NCBI RefSeq assembly: GCF_965638725.1
Contig: NW_027472020.1
Span: 434,001-498,000 of the forward strand
Source of the DNA: Aptenodytes patagonicus
Taxonomy: Eukaryota > Chordata > Aves > Sphenisciformes > Spheniscidae
Direction of reading: 5' to 3'
DNA: 64,000 bases
A program made the translations under genes and the position numbers. Below, one piece after another: positions 21,536 through 33,399 of the stretch. The notes under the pieces are model-generated. The model was given only the letters and a program-made list of their open reading frames with translations, did not search any database and was not told the DNA's origin. Position 1 is the stretch's first letter; each line of letters opens with the position of its first letter.

Positions 21536-23151
21536 AGTAAACACCAACCAAAGAAAAAGCCCAGAGAAACTGTGTTAGAGCGCAGCAGAAAGAAACATCA
21601 GGGATGATCACTGTTTAACACACGGGGTTTGGCACTTTGGAGACTGGAGCTCCCAACAGGCTTGGCTCTTTGAATGGAAACATCCTTTAGCTTTTGATCC
21701 TGACAGAAATATTACAGATTGCCCCCATCTCTACTTTGCAGTTGCCTGAAGCGTTTGCTTCTCCATGCCCCGTTCTCTTCCACGCTTACAAACTATGTTT
21801 AATCTGCAGAAGAGCCAGTACTACAAACTGGCAGCCAAAGGCCTCTTCTCTCAAAGATGTGAAAACTGCAGTTAAAGATGACACACGGGTACCATGACAA
21901 GCCTTCTGGTCTGGGTCAGGTTTTAAAAAGCAAGGTCTTCTGAACCTCTGCTTTCCAGCTGCCACCAACAGCTGGAGAAAGGGTCTGGGTTTGATCAGCT
22001 GCAGGATGTTACACCTCAGGCTTCAGATTTTGAGCCCAACCCCAAGGTCCGAACAACCTCTCTCCTGCCATTGGGCTGACTGCAGTATCGCACATCCCCT
22101 GGCTTCTCAAGCTCCTCCCCAGCAGTCTCCTCCTGGCCACTCTGCTACAGGCCACTATATGGTCTCAGGGAACCATATTCTGGATCCACTCTGGCATCTC
22201 CTGTCAAGGAGGATGTAGAGATGCTCTCCCAGGACACTGTGCTCCTCTCACCTGCTCTGGTCTCTCTGCATTGTCCTTTCCTCATCTCCAGACACTGGGT
22301 TTGACCTTCACTCAGATCTTCACTGCTTGTCAAATTCCCTTGTCTCGAGGAAATCAACAAGATGACCACGTCCTCCTGACCCTTGTCTCTCATGGGAACT
22401 TTGGTCTGGCAGCCAATACAGAAAATGGCAGTGTGAGCACAAAAACATCAAGGCTTGCCCCACAGGTAGGTGGGAGGAGATTTGCTCTTGTTCTGCAGGG
22501 AAGCACAGCACAAAGAAAACCTGGTGAGGTTTAAGCATTAACAACTTTACTGGGCTTTCGCTGCCTTCCACAGACCTCTCGCCTGTTAACATGCCAAACT
22601 TCCCAGACCCCTGGGTTTTGAGATGGCTTATTTTGGCTGGGACTAGAGCATCAGTTAACACCTGCACTGCCAAGCGCTCGTAGACCTGAGCGTGCTCCTC
22701 ACAGCTCCGTACTGCTGTACCCTGTGGGAAGTGAGGCTCAGGGGGAGCAGTGCTGCACAGATATGTGCTGAAAGGCAGCGCAATGGGAATAGATATACGA
22801 GACTGGTGGGGGAAAGGTCGAGTATCGACACTGGGAAACGTGATGCCAGTTCAGCGTCTGCAGCAGGATCCGAGCAGCCACAGAACTGAGCAGCGACTCT
22901 CTTTGGAGACCGTGAAGCAACAGTTACATTCACTTCCATGACCCGCTCTAGATCACATCCCACTCCTCGCATCCTTGCCCTCCCTTTCCCCTCCAGCTTT
23001 CCAGACGGTGGGAGTTGTCCTCTGAGGGTAAGAAAAAAGAAAGTGCCCCTTGCTGAACCGCCACCATTTCCTCCACTGAAACCACCCGGGGCCTGCACGC
23101 AAGGACATATGGCAGTGGCAGCAGTTCACTCCTGTTCTGGTCCCTACGTAC
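21536..23151. other. Probable intron or unassigned DNA
   Basis: Between candidate minus-strand exons. One further acceptor-like site (minus strand, TTCCCTGCAG near 22493) precedes a very short open stretch that cannot be supported. Nothing else was recognised. Confidence 0.25.
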
Positions 23152-23340
23152 CCCTTCAAAGACGTGAGTGAAGTCTGCTCCCAGAATCTTCCTCGTGCCC
23201 ACACCAGTCTCCTTGAAGAAGTCGACTATCGGCCACTTCTGTTTGCGCCGGAGGTTATGCAGCGTGACAAGATCCTGGGGTGCACAAAGAAGGGGGACGC
23301 CGCCCTTCCCCCAGGGCTGACAGCTCTCTGGTGGTGAGCA
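23152..23340 (-). CDS. Candidate 63-codon internal exon, minus strand
   Basis: The minus strand has CTAACCTTTTCCAG as acceptor. Exactly 189 bases (63 codons, phase 0 at both ends) follow, then a GTACGT donor. The reading includes CAPQDLVTLHNLRRKQKWP and VDFFKETGVGTRKILGADF, the latter resembling a degenerate EF-hand helix-loop-helix. This is the most exon-like stretch in the 20-25 kb region. The gene was not recognised; EF-hand or leucine-rich-repeat axonemal-type proteins are a guess only. Confidence 0.42.
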
Positions 23341-24780
23341 CTGGAAAAGGTTAGAAAACACCCTGAGAGCACCCTTACCCAGAGTCACCGTGCCAGGAGG
23401 GGTGACACCGTCTGGGGTAAAGCAGCGTAAACTGACTGATCTGTTCTTCTCTCTCTAGTCTTCCCTTTCTTCTGAGGGTTTCCGTCAGCAGGGTTTGCTC
23501 TCGAGTTCCTGCAGACGCAAACAGAAACACTGCTGTTATGGCCTAGGAACTAACTCGCCCAGGAGCTATTTTTCAGAAAGGGCTACGGTTGCTTGTCCGA
23601 CGTAAGCAATGCCCACACAGAGTTGCTCAAACAGGGATTGCTAAGACTCAGAGGAACTCCCATCATTTAAGAACCCACAACAGGCAACGGAATGTGAAAA
23701 TGAGCACAAAGAAAGGGGTCTTTTCAGAATCACTATTTCTTTTTCATATCCCTGTTTTCCTCACCACGGGGAGGAAACAGACTCTGCAGCCCCTGCCGTC
23801 AAATATGGTTCTGTGGGACATGGGGGAGAAGAAAGTAGAGAGACCTGAACAGGGAAATTTCAAATCTGTGGAGAATCAAGTAGAAACAGTTGCAAAGCAT
23901 GGCATCAATTTACAGAAATTTAAACCTGATGGAGCCGACTAGTAGAAGTGAGTATGACTGAGAACTAGAGGGGAGCACTGCAATCAAAAGGGTAAGCAAC
24001 GCGGACAGCTCTAACTGCACATTTTCACCTGATTGCCTTAAACAGGCTTGGGATCCTGATTGCTCACTTCACCCTGGAATAGTCCCACTCCTCGCCTGAA
24101 AGCTGCTGTGCGCCTGGCAGAGGACAGATACAATCCACACAAGGAACAATCAGAGATAAAGGCTACACTTCCCTTGGTGAAGTTTCCTTGGAAAAAAATA
24201 CTTCTTTTTTTTTTTCAAATGTTACTGCAAGAACCAGGAAGAAAAAAAAAATCCCTGACAGGTAGGCTGGAAATTCCCGGCTGTGGTAAAACCATCCACC
24301 CTTGGTACCCCCATTTCCCAAAAGCCGGCAGCACAGTTTGGGTGGGGGGAAAGGCACGTATCAGACCTTGGGGCTGAGAGAGGGGCACAAGCATCTGACA
24401 AGGGAGCTGCATCCAACCAGGAGCACTCCACACTTGCTTCTCTGGCAACAGAGCCCTGGAGCGTGCTCCCACCAGGAGGAAGAAACAACTTCCATGTCTG
24501 GAAATCCCCATTTATGAAAGGCTGTCAACAGAGATGGGGTTGTCCCTGAGCACGAGACCCACATGAAGGCCTGAGGACAGCAAAGGCACCCGGTCTGTCC
24601 CCACCACAGCATGCCTGCTCCAAAGCTTGGAGCCGCCTGTCAGACAGGAGGCCACTCTACCTTCCCCTGGCCTGCGGACACAAAACGCTGACCTCCAGCT
24701 GCCAGGGCTGGGGATGGCCACCCTCGGGGCAGCAGCAGGAACCGCTCTGACCCTGGCTGTGCAGTTGTCCCTGGGGCTGA
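23341..24780. other. Unassigned DNA
   Basis: Mixed sequence with an A/T homopolymer patch near 24206-24250. No gene recognised; if the minus-strand candidate gene is real, this could be intron toward the promoter-like stretch at 25 kb. Confidence 0.25.
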
Positions 24781-25260
24781 GTACTCGGGCCCAGGGCTGC
24801 TGAACTGGGCCATGGCAGGGCCCTTGGGTGATGAGCTCTCCAGGTCCCTCCCCACAAGCCCATCCGCACTGGCAGATACCCGCTCCTCCTCCTGCAGCAC
24901 CCCTGGCCCTGGTCCCCCCCCCCCCCTCACCCCGGCTGCCCCCGGCCCTTCTCTCACCTATTTCTCCTCAGGCCCCTCGGCCTCTGCCCCCTCCGGCCCC
25001 ACCCCAGGCTGGCTGTGACTGACAGGCAGCCTCTGCCTTCGCTGATTGGCTCAGCCATGGCCAATAGCGTGGCCGTTGCTGGGCGGGCACAGGCAGCCCG
25101 GGCCTCTCCTCACAGAGCTGCCCTGTGCCTGCTGCCCCCTGGCGCCGCAGCTCGCTCCTCAGCCAGCCGGGACACTGGGCCTGCGGGGAGATGGCCTTCA
25201 GGAAGGGCCATTGCACCTGGAGCTGTTCTCTCATCAGCGCAAGGTGTGTGCACAGCTCAG
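24781..25260. promoter_or_regulatory. GC-rich promoter-like stretch with inverted CCAAT pair
   Basis: GC-rich sequence with a run of 13 C (24914-24926). Two CCAAT boxes face each other: ATTGG near 25043-25047 and CCAAT near 25060-25064, inside the near-palindrome GATTGGCTCAGCCATGGCC. Such a pair binds NF-Y in many bidirectional or housekeeping promoters. It lies upstream of the candidate minus-strand exons. No start site can be fixed. Confidence 0.35.
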
Positions 25261-25302
25261 GGGTCCCTAAGTACTCTCATGGGGTCTGGGCCTGCTCAGG
25301 GA

Positions 25303-25415
25303 GGGAGGGGAGGGAAAGGAAAGGGAAAGGGAAAAGAAAAAGGAAAGGGAAAGGGAAAGGAGGGATGGGATGGGATGGGATGGGATGGGACGGGACGGCA
25401 TGGCATGGCATGGCA
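25303..25415. repeat. GGGAAA and GGGAT/GGCAT microsatellites
   Basis: A GGGAAA-type purine tract (about 25303-25362) runs into pentamers GGGAT, then GGGAC and GGCAT (about 25363-25415). Two adjoining simple repeats with stepwise unit change. Confidence 0.9.
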
Positions 25416-26845
25416 GGGGAGCGTCCCTGGATTGCTCTGGATTGGCAAGTCTTTCTGAAAATGTGGGTCTGTCTGTGCTGCCAGCCACAGCCCTGGGCAG
25501 GAGGAGCTGCATGACAGGAGCCACTCGCATTGGCCAGGCTGGTACCTGGCAGGAGACAGGGCTCTGCCCCCGGTCCCACCGCCCGTGCTGAGCCCAGCAC
25601 CCAGGGCCTCCCTCAGGCCTTGCCTTCCCCTGGGGGGTGAGGAGGAGAGGCGCCCTCTCCTGGCGTGGCCCAGGGCATCTTACTGTGGCCAGAAGGAAGG
25701 ACGGAGCCCCCGTCACTCTCCCCACGGGGGCTGACCACTGTCCTTCGCTTCTGTCCCTGGGGCTCCCCAGCACTGGCAGGCCCCACAGAGCTTCAGGGCC
25801 AAGCAAATGCCAGGGTGCCAGGGGCTCCTGGGGCTCAGGCCAGCTTTGGGCATCTCCAAAGCTGAGGTGCAGCTGCCCCTTCGCTTCTGCAGCTGCAGTT
25901 GTTTGCTACTCCCTTAGTGGTCAAAACTGTTTCTCTTCATGGCACATGGACTGGACAGAAGCCACTTCCCTGTTAGTCTGGGAGGACTTCAGGGAAACGA
26001 GGAAGCCACAGCATGCACGCAGGTATGAGGAAAGCGAAAAGGAGCCGTGTCAAGGATTTTCTGCTGTTTCAGGTCTGAACTCAGGCATTTGTGTGCATCC
26101 CAGCACCAAAGTCAGTTTTTTTTCCTCCAAGCTGCACAGCTTTTCCCCAGCCAAAGTGAGTTGGGCTGAGCTGGCCTTTGGGATAACTCGGCTCCTTTCT
26201 TTTTGAATTGTGTGCCTACACTTTCCCTTTTTTCCAGCAATTGCTTTCTTTCTCCCCCCTTGCCCCACCAGTTCCATCCTCTTTCAAAGGTAATTATGAT
26301 TTGACTTTCTGGACAGATCATCGAGTAGGTAGACCCAGGGTATAAGTCTAGGCTGGTCTATACCTCCAGAGCTGTAGGCTGAGCTGTTCTGCCTTTAAAG
26401 GCTCAATAGATAAGGGCTCTGGGTAGAGTTACTGTTTGCCACTTATTATTTCTTTTGGGGACCTGTGACAGTGATGGTAAGGTCGTCAGCCTCCAGCTCT
26501 GCAGCAGTTAAAACTACCACTGGAAGAGTTTTGATGGCGGGTGCTGTTCTGTGTGTTCCGTTTTCAAGAATCATTTCATTGAGCTAGAATTATTTCTATG
26601 CGATTAGGTGATGGGGATCTTCCCGCACTGGTCTTCTGTTTCTGGAGCGCGTCCTGACAGCCTTTGTCATCCAGAGCCTTCCTGTCTGTTCCTGAGAGGA
26701 CTGATGGCCATGAGGGGGAATGACTCCTGGGAGTAACGGCTTCACCACTAGGCTTGGATTTAGTGAATCCCCATGGACAGACAGATGTAACAGGTGCACC
26801 ATCCAAGAATTCTGATGTGCTGACACTCTAGTGTGAATTTGGAGG
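25416..26845. other. Unassigned DNA
   Basis: GC-rich to about 25.9 kb, then mixed. A 189-codon plus-strand frame starting at 25637 has no recognised domain and is not accepted as a gene. Confidence 0.3.
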
Positions 26846-28480
26846 TGTTTCCTCCTCCTTCATCTCCTCCTCCTCCTCCTCTTCCTCTTCCCTGTTTTTC
26901 CTCCTCCTTTTCCTCCTCCTCCTGCTCCTCCGGTTCTTCGTCATCATCCTCCTCCTCTTCCTCCTGTTCTTTCTCCTCCTTCTCCTGTTCCTCTTCTTCT
27001 TGTTCTTCCTCTTCCTCCTCCCGTTCCTCTTGCCCCTGTTCTTCCTACTGTTCTTCCTCCTCCTCCTTCTCTTCTTCCTCCTCCTTTCCCCCCTCCTCCT
27101 CCTTCTCTTCCTTCTCCTCCTCCTCCTCCTCCTGTTCTTCCTCCTCCTCCTGTTCTTCCTCTGCCTCCTGTTCTTCCGCCTCCTTTTCTTCCTCCTCCTG
27201 TTCTTCCTCTTCCTCCTCCTGTTCTCATTTCTCCTTGTCCTCCTCCTCCTTTCTTTCTCCTCCTTTTTTTCTTCCTCCTCATCGGTTTTTTTTGTTCTCC
27301 TCTTCCTCCTTATCCTGTTCTTCCTCCTCTTCCTCCACCGCCTCTTCTTTCCTCTCTTCCTTAAGTTCTTTCTCCTCCTCTTCCTCCTCCTCCTCCCCCT
27401 TCTCCTGTTTCTCTTCCCTTTCTTCCTCCTCCTGTTCTTCTTCCTCCTCCTGTTTCTCCTCCTCCTGTTCATTCTCTTCCTCCATTTCTTCCTCCTTTAC
27501 CCTCCTCCTCCTCTTGCCCTTCCTTCTTTTCCTTTTTATGTTCCTCCTCATACTCCTCCTCTTCCTGCTCTTGTTCTTCCTCTTCTTCTTGTTCTTTCTC
27601 ATGTTCTTCATCCTGTTCTTCCTACGGTTCTTCCTCCTCCTCCTGTTTTCTTTCTCCTCCTTTTTGTCTTCATCCAGTTCTTCCTCCACCTCTTCTTCCT
27701 CTTTGTTGTTCTCCTCCTCCTCCTCCTCTGCCTCTGCATGTTTATCCTCTGCATGTTCATCCTCCTCCTGTTCTTCTTGTTCTTCATAGTCCTCCTCCTT
27801 ATACCCTTTCTCCTCCTCCAGCTCATCCTCCTCCTGTTGCCTTCTGGTTTTTCTCCTGCTCTTACTGTTACTCTGTTTACCCTCCTGTTCTTTATCCTCA
27901 TCCTCCTGTTCCTTCTGTTCTTTTTCCACCTCCTCCTCTTCTACTTCCTCCTCTTGCTTCTGCTTCTCCTTCCTCCTCCTCCTGTTCTTCCTCCTCTTCC
28001 TCCTCCTCCTCCTCTTCATCTTCTCCTACCTCATATTCCTCTTTTTTCCTTTCTCCTCCTCCTTCTCATCCTGTTCTTGTTCCTGTTCTGCCTTCTCCTC
28101 CTATTCTTCTTAACTTTCTTCCTCTTATTCCTCCCTCTCCTCTTCTTCTTTCTCTTCTCCCTCATCCTGCTTTCCCCCTCCTCCTTTTTTTCCTTCTCCT
28201 TCTTCTCCTCCTCCTCCTCTTCCTCATCTTACTCCTGTTCCTTTTCCTATTTCTTCTCCTCCTGTTCCTCCTCCACCTCCTCTTCTTCCTCCTCTTGCTC
28301 ATTTCTCATCTTTCTCCTCCTCGTCCTGTTCCTTTTCATCCTCGTCCTATTTTTTCCTCCTCCTTATCCTCATCTTCCTTCTTGTGTCCCCTCTTCTCTT
28401 CCTCCTCCTTCACCTTTTCCTCCAACTTCTCCTCATCCATTTCCTTTTGTTTCTCCTCATCCTTTTCTTGCACTCTCTCC
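26846..28480. repeat. TCC/TTC polypyrimidine array, about 1.6 kb
   Basis: Almost unbroken pyrimidines on the plus strand, built of CCT, CTT and recurrent CCTCCTGTTCTTCCTCC-type units. The opposite strand is purine-rich. Long frames here (Ser/Phe/Leu-rich on plus, Arg/Glu/Lys-rich on minus) come from the repeat. Such mirror-symmetric tracts can form triplex DNA. Confidence 0.95.
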
Positions 28481-28483
28481 TGG

Positions 28484-29189
28484 CTGGGTCCTGCACTTGG
28501 GTCATAACAACCCCATGCAGCGCTACAGGCTTGGGGAGGAGTGGCTGAAAAGCTGCCTGGCGGAAAAGGACCTGGGGGTGTTGGTCGACAGCTGGCTGAA
28601 TATGAGCCGGCAGTGTGCCCAGGCGGCCAAGAAGGCCAATGGCATCCTGGCTTGTGTCAGAAATAGTGTGGCCAGCAGGAGTAGGGAAGTGATCGTGCCC
28701 CTGTACTCGGCACTGGTGAGGCCGCACCTCGACTACTGTGTTCAGTTTTGGGCCCCTCACTACAAGAAAGACATTGAGGTGCTGGAGTGTGTCCAAAGGA
28801 GAGCAACGAAGCCTGGAGAAAAGGAGGCTCAGGGGAGACCTCATCGCTCTCTACAACCACCTGCAAGGAGGTTGTAGCAAGGTGCGGGGTCGGTCTCTTC
28901 TCCCAAGTAACAAGCGATAAGGCAAGAGGAAATGGCCTCAAGTTGTGCCAGGGGAGGTTTAGATTGGATGTTAGGAAACATTTCTTCACCGAAAGGCTTG
29001 TCAAGCATTGGAACAGGCTGCCCAGGGAAGTGGTTGAGTCACCATCCCTGGAGTTATTGAAAAGACCTGTAGACGTGGCACTTAGGGACATAGTTTAGTG
29101 GTGGACTTGGCAGTGCTACGTTAATGGTTGGACTCGATGATCTTCAAGGTCTTTTCCAACCTAAACGATTCTACGATTCTATGATTCTA
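28484..29189 (+). mobile_element. CR1 LINE 3' fragment (CR1-2), plus strand
   Basis: Starts inside the reverse transcriptase at the [10 protein letters not shown] block and runs to a CR1 3' tail with CGATTCTATGATTCTA near 29170-29189. Compared with CR1-1 it has a deletion of about 50 bases near 28805 (between the QRRAT block and EKEAQGR), which breaks the frame. The 5' end abuts the polypyrimidine array without a gap, so a neighbouring frame reads falsely from the array into it. Confidence 0.95.
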
Positions 29190-31425
29190 GTTTTGACGGT
29201 GTCAAAATAAACAAAAAATCACTTCTAGGAGAGTTGGAAGCCAGTTTTAATTTTAAACTCCTCTTCTTTCACTGGAAGACATTCCAGAACAGCCACAAAA
29301 TTACAAGCTCAGAGTTGAAACCAAGCATTGTGACTGACCTGAATTTTTTTGGCCTTTTTCGTTCATCCACTGGTAGTTATAGGAGGGAAAAAGGGGATTT
29401 CTTTCAAAAGAGAACATTTCTTTTCCTCTGTCCTTCTTCTTCTTCACCAGTGCTCTGAATGTTGGTGGTTTTATTTTCGGGGTGTTTTGGTGCTGTGTCA
29501 CTGTAGCAATAGCTGTGATGGAGACACTAGAGACCATAGGACAGGTAGAAGATGCCAGTGGTGATCATCAGGCTGGAGAAGCCAAAGGAAAAAGCAGGGG
29601 ACTGGAGTTGCCTGGAGAGAGAGGGTCCAGTTTCCAAACTAGGTCAGCTCGTGTCCTCATCTCCCATGCAGGAGATGAATCACACACAGGGACTGCAAAG
29701 CAATGTGAGCCATAGAAAAAGGCTTGCTTAGCTCCGGATTGCCCAGGGACATTTAGTTGGAATTCAGCCCTTGCCAGCGGGAAGGAAACATGCCCTGCAA
29801 GCCCACGCTGAGGCATGAGACCTTGCCTGGGGCTAAGGGATATGTCAGGGGATGTAGATGAGACCCCCAGCCCCTGGAGTGGCAGCTGGAGGATGGGTAG
29901 GTCAAAGGACCCTGATGGGAGCCCTGCTCATACAGTGGACCAACGGGCACCTTCCCTTGTCACACAGAGCATCCCATGGGCTGGAAAAGGGATGGAGAGT
30001 TTCTGGCAAATGTCTGGAGAAGAGCTGCTCCCCCTGCCTCTCCCAGGGGCCATCTCAGCTCTAGCGCCCTTCCCAAGGACAGCCCCACCAGGTAGGTGCC
30101 GTCAGCACTGCAGGAGAGAAGAGGCAGCAGCCACAGCAGTCAGCACTGCGGGAAAGCTGGGACCCCGGAGAGCCTCCCAGGCTCTCCAATCCCAGCCTAG
30201 CCCAGTGTGTGTGAGACAGTGGTCAGAAGAGTGGTTTTTTAATCTAGGCTACCTACTAATGGTCTGTGTGAGAGTACAACCCGATCCAGTGTTACGCATA
30301 ACATCAGCGCTGTGAAGAGATGTGACGTTCAAATGGAAAATGAGACAGTTTGAAGACGTTTTAATAGCTTGCAGGAATAAAAAGGGGAAGCACTGTAAAT
30401 ATAATAAAAAAATACAATACCATAAAATAAATGTCTGAACTTTCTGTGACACGTTACGTCATTTCAAAGTGCATGTCTGCTCAGTCAGGACGCTGAACCT
30501 CCACTGCACCCACATCCAGCCCTGACCAGAAGGGGACAGAGAGAGAGACACAGAGTGACTTTCCAGAAACAGCATTTGGCTCAGGGGGATGTGCAGGGCA
30601 GCAGGCACCCCGACAAACCGATAACAAGTGCCCACGGGTCACCTGAAAGAACAGGTGTGGTTTTCTGCCTGAAACATGTTTCAGGATTTGCTCTGAGGAT
30701 TTTTTCTTCCACCGTCATCATCTCCACTGCCAGCTCTTCACAGTGACAATCAAGCAAAGTGCATTCAACCTGCAAGGGCTAGGAGCAGAGATGAGGCTTA
30801 TTCCAGAGCAGGAGGGAGATTCCCACTAGAGCTGATGAGGTTGCCCGGGCCAGGAGGACTGTTGCAGTGCGCAGCGCTGGCTGACGCCAAGGACGTGGGC
30901 CAGCTGGCGTGAGCAAGGCTGGGAAGTGGGGTGCTGGTGCTGGTGCCAGGGCAGCACTGCTCGGCCAGACCCTGCCTCCTCCCAGCGCCTCCTCTGTCAC
31001 TCTGTGGGCATAGCCAGTCATAGGCAATGCAAGCCCCAAGCCTCAGCCACCGTCCAAGGCCACCATGCTCCTTTAGCCATGAGCAAGATCTCAAACTCCT
31101 TTTCGGCTATAGGAGAAGGGTTGTTAATAGAAATGGATGCACATGGCACAGTCTAGTCCAGAATAGCCACAGCTGCTAAAAGCTTTCCGTGTCCTGGATG
31201 GATGCTTTTCAGGAGCAGCTCCTGGGTCCACTTGCACCAAGGCTAGCGATAGCTGTATTTCAGGGAAGTAATTCAGGTTTAATCCTTTGTCCCCCGACCA
31301 TCCCCACAGGCCCAGCAGCACGGAAAGTCACAGTGGGCTGCGTTTGAGCAACCTGCTCCACTCGACTTGTGGCAAATGTTGCGTCCGCATCCCTGCTCTT
31401 GTGTTCTCCCTGTAGGGTCCCGGTT
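29190..31425. other. Unassigned DNA
   Basis: No gene recognised. The 29.8-30.3 kb part is GC-rich with overlapping frames but no domain; 30.3-30.5 kb is AT-rich. Confidence 0.3.
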
Positions 31426-31661
31426 TAATATGTAACCCACAAAAAAACCCTAGTCAAATTATAACTGTGTATTTTGGAGATAGAGAATTTAATGGTATCA
31501 ATTCACTGCTATGCGAATTAAATCAATGCAAAAGGAAAATCTAATACTTGTATACCAGAAGTGTTTTTATTGGATGTATGTAAACATATGCACACCTTTT
31601 TAGCATGATGTGAATTACTGAGATTTGTTGTTTTTTTTTTCATTTTCCTCTTTAAAGTTTT
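31426..31661 (+). repeat. Local duplication, copy 1 (partner 33002-33236)
   Basis: About 235 bp from GTAACCCACAAAAAAACCC to CTCTTTAAAGTTTT, repeated at 33002-33236 with few differences. The right end of this copy is exactly the left end of LTR C. Confidence 0.9.
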
Positions 31662-32208
31662 TGTCGTGGTTTAATCTCAGTCGGCAACTAAGCACCATGC
31701 AGCCGCTCGCTCACTCCCCCCCACCCGGTGGGATGGGGGAGAGAATTGGAAGAGCACAAGTGAGAAAAAACTCGTGGGTTGAGATAAAAAACAGTTTAAT
31801 AATTGAAATAAAATGATAATAATGATAATATGATAATAATAATAATAATACACAGAGCAAGTGATGCACAGTACAATTGCTCACCACCCGCCGACCGATG
31901 CCCAGCCAGTCCCCGAGCAGCGGCCCCCCCGGCCAGCTTTCCCCAGTTTGTGTACTGAGCATGACGTCACATGGTATGGAATGTCCCTTTGGCCAGTTTG
32001 GCTGTGCCCCCTCCCAGCTTCTTGTGCACCTCCAGCCTTCTCAGTCGGTGGAGCATGGGAAACTAAAGGTCCTTGGCTAGTGTAAGCATTACCTAGCAAC
32101 AACTAAAACATCTGTGCGTTATCAACTTTGTTCCCATCCTAAATCCAAAACACAGCACTGTAGCAGCTACTAGGAAGGAAATTAACTATCCCTGCCGAAA
32201 CCAGGACA
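31662..32208 (-). mobile_element. LTR C, same avian family, minus orientation
   Basis: 547 bp with minus-strand ends TGTCCTGGTTTCGGC and AAACCACGACA. It carries the ATTAAA-type signal and an expanded ATT/AAT microsatellite (about 31795-31850) where the other copies also have a short one. The TATA region reads TACACAAACTGGGG on the minus strand, so the box is weakened. No clean target duplication: GTTTT before, GTGGT after. Confidence 0.9.
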
Positions 32209-33001
32209 GTGGTGAGCTTAGGCAGGACTACTCATGTCCATGGAGCAGCACACTTGGGTATTAAGGCTTTATCACAGTTGGGTATTAAGGCTTTATCCCA
32301 CTTTGGTGTTAAGGCTTTCTCCTTGGCATCCACGGCTGGATGAGCGCCAGAAAGCAAGGAGGGAGATCCTTCAAGGTGCCAGGGGAGGGGAGCAAGGGGA
32401 GACTCCCCAGCAACAAGATTTTTCACTCTCTTTATTTAAAAGAAGAAAAAGTAAATTCCCTTCCAAAGACCCAAGCACAGCACGTCTTCCAAAATTGACG
32501 GCATCACTGGTCTTTGGCTCTCAGTTCTAGCAGTTGAGATACCATAAAACCCTGTTCCTCTGCACGCTTCAGTACAGCCAAAAGCATTAGCAAATCTGCC
32601 AGTCCTTTTTGGTAGCCTGATGTATTGCAGCACTGGGGATTGGATTCCCCCCCCCCCCCCCAAGTAAAACCATATGGGGGATCTCTTATCTCACTGATTT
32701 TTCTATCATAAATGAAACTTTAAAAAAAAGTTAAAATTGCATAATTTACAAACTGACTTGCATTGTTTAAACTGTAACTGCCAAATAGCTGCAGCATACA
32801 ATGTATTAGGTGTATTTAAACAGTTCAGTATTTGTTCTGAATGTTTAAAAAGAGGCAACTGAATGTTACGGGGTTTTTCCCAATGTTTTGAGAGAGTGCT
32901 CTGAAGGACTTTATCTCTGCCTCGCTTTCAATGGCGCGTTTCCCTGGCACTGCAGTAGCATCTCTCTTGGGCAGTGCAGCTGGCCAGATGTCCCTCCTAA
33001 T
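32209..33001. other. Unassigned DNA with a short 24-bp tandem repeat and a C15 run
   Basis: Three imperfect units of TTGGGTATTAAGGCTTTATC plus four bases occur at about 32255-32323. A run of 15 C is at 32647-32661. Nothing else was recognised. Confidence 0.55.
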
Positions 33002-33236
33002 TACGTAACCCACAAAAAACCCCCTCGTCAAATCATAACTGTGTATTTTGGAGATAGAGAATTTAATGGTATCAACTCACAGCTATGCAAGTTAAATCAA
33101 TGCAAAAGGAAAATCAAATACTTGTATACCAGAAGTGTTTTTATTGGATGTACATAAACATACGCACACCTTTTTAGCATGATGTGAATTACTGAGATTT
33201 GTTGGTTTTTTTTTTCATTTTCCTCTTTAAAGTTTT
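33002..33236 (+). repeat. Local duplication, copy 2 (partner 31426-31661)
   Basis: Direct repeat of 31426-31661. Here the sequence continues past AAGTTTT into ACACTTCACTTTCAG, whereas in copy 1 LTR C follows at that base. Confidence 0.9.
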
Positions 33237-33399
33237 ACACTTCACTTTCAGATTTATTGACCAAGCAAGCACGATGTGCAGCAGCAGCATCAAGGGCTGT
33301 AGCTGTTGTGGTGGATCTGTAAGTGTAGATTCTGATGATGGTACAACCTTGTCCTGCAGCCTCGCAGGGTTATCTCCCTGCAGCAGTGCTGTGAGGAAG

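Noticed and set aside
24640..25806. Overlapping Pro/Gly/Ala-rich frames on both strands
   Set aside because: GC-rich composition keeps several frames open at once; none has a domain.
26828..28019. Arg/Lys/Glu-rich minus frames that look like nuclear or SR-type proteins
   Set aside because: Pure purine-repeat translation with no non-repetitive segment.
27000..28877. 625-codon plus frame
   Set aside because: It reads through the polypyrimidine array (Leu/Phe/Ser only) and by chance enters CR1-2 in frame.
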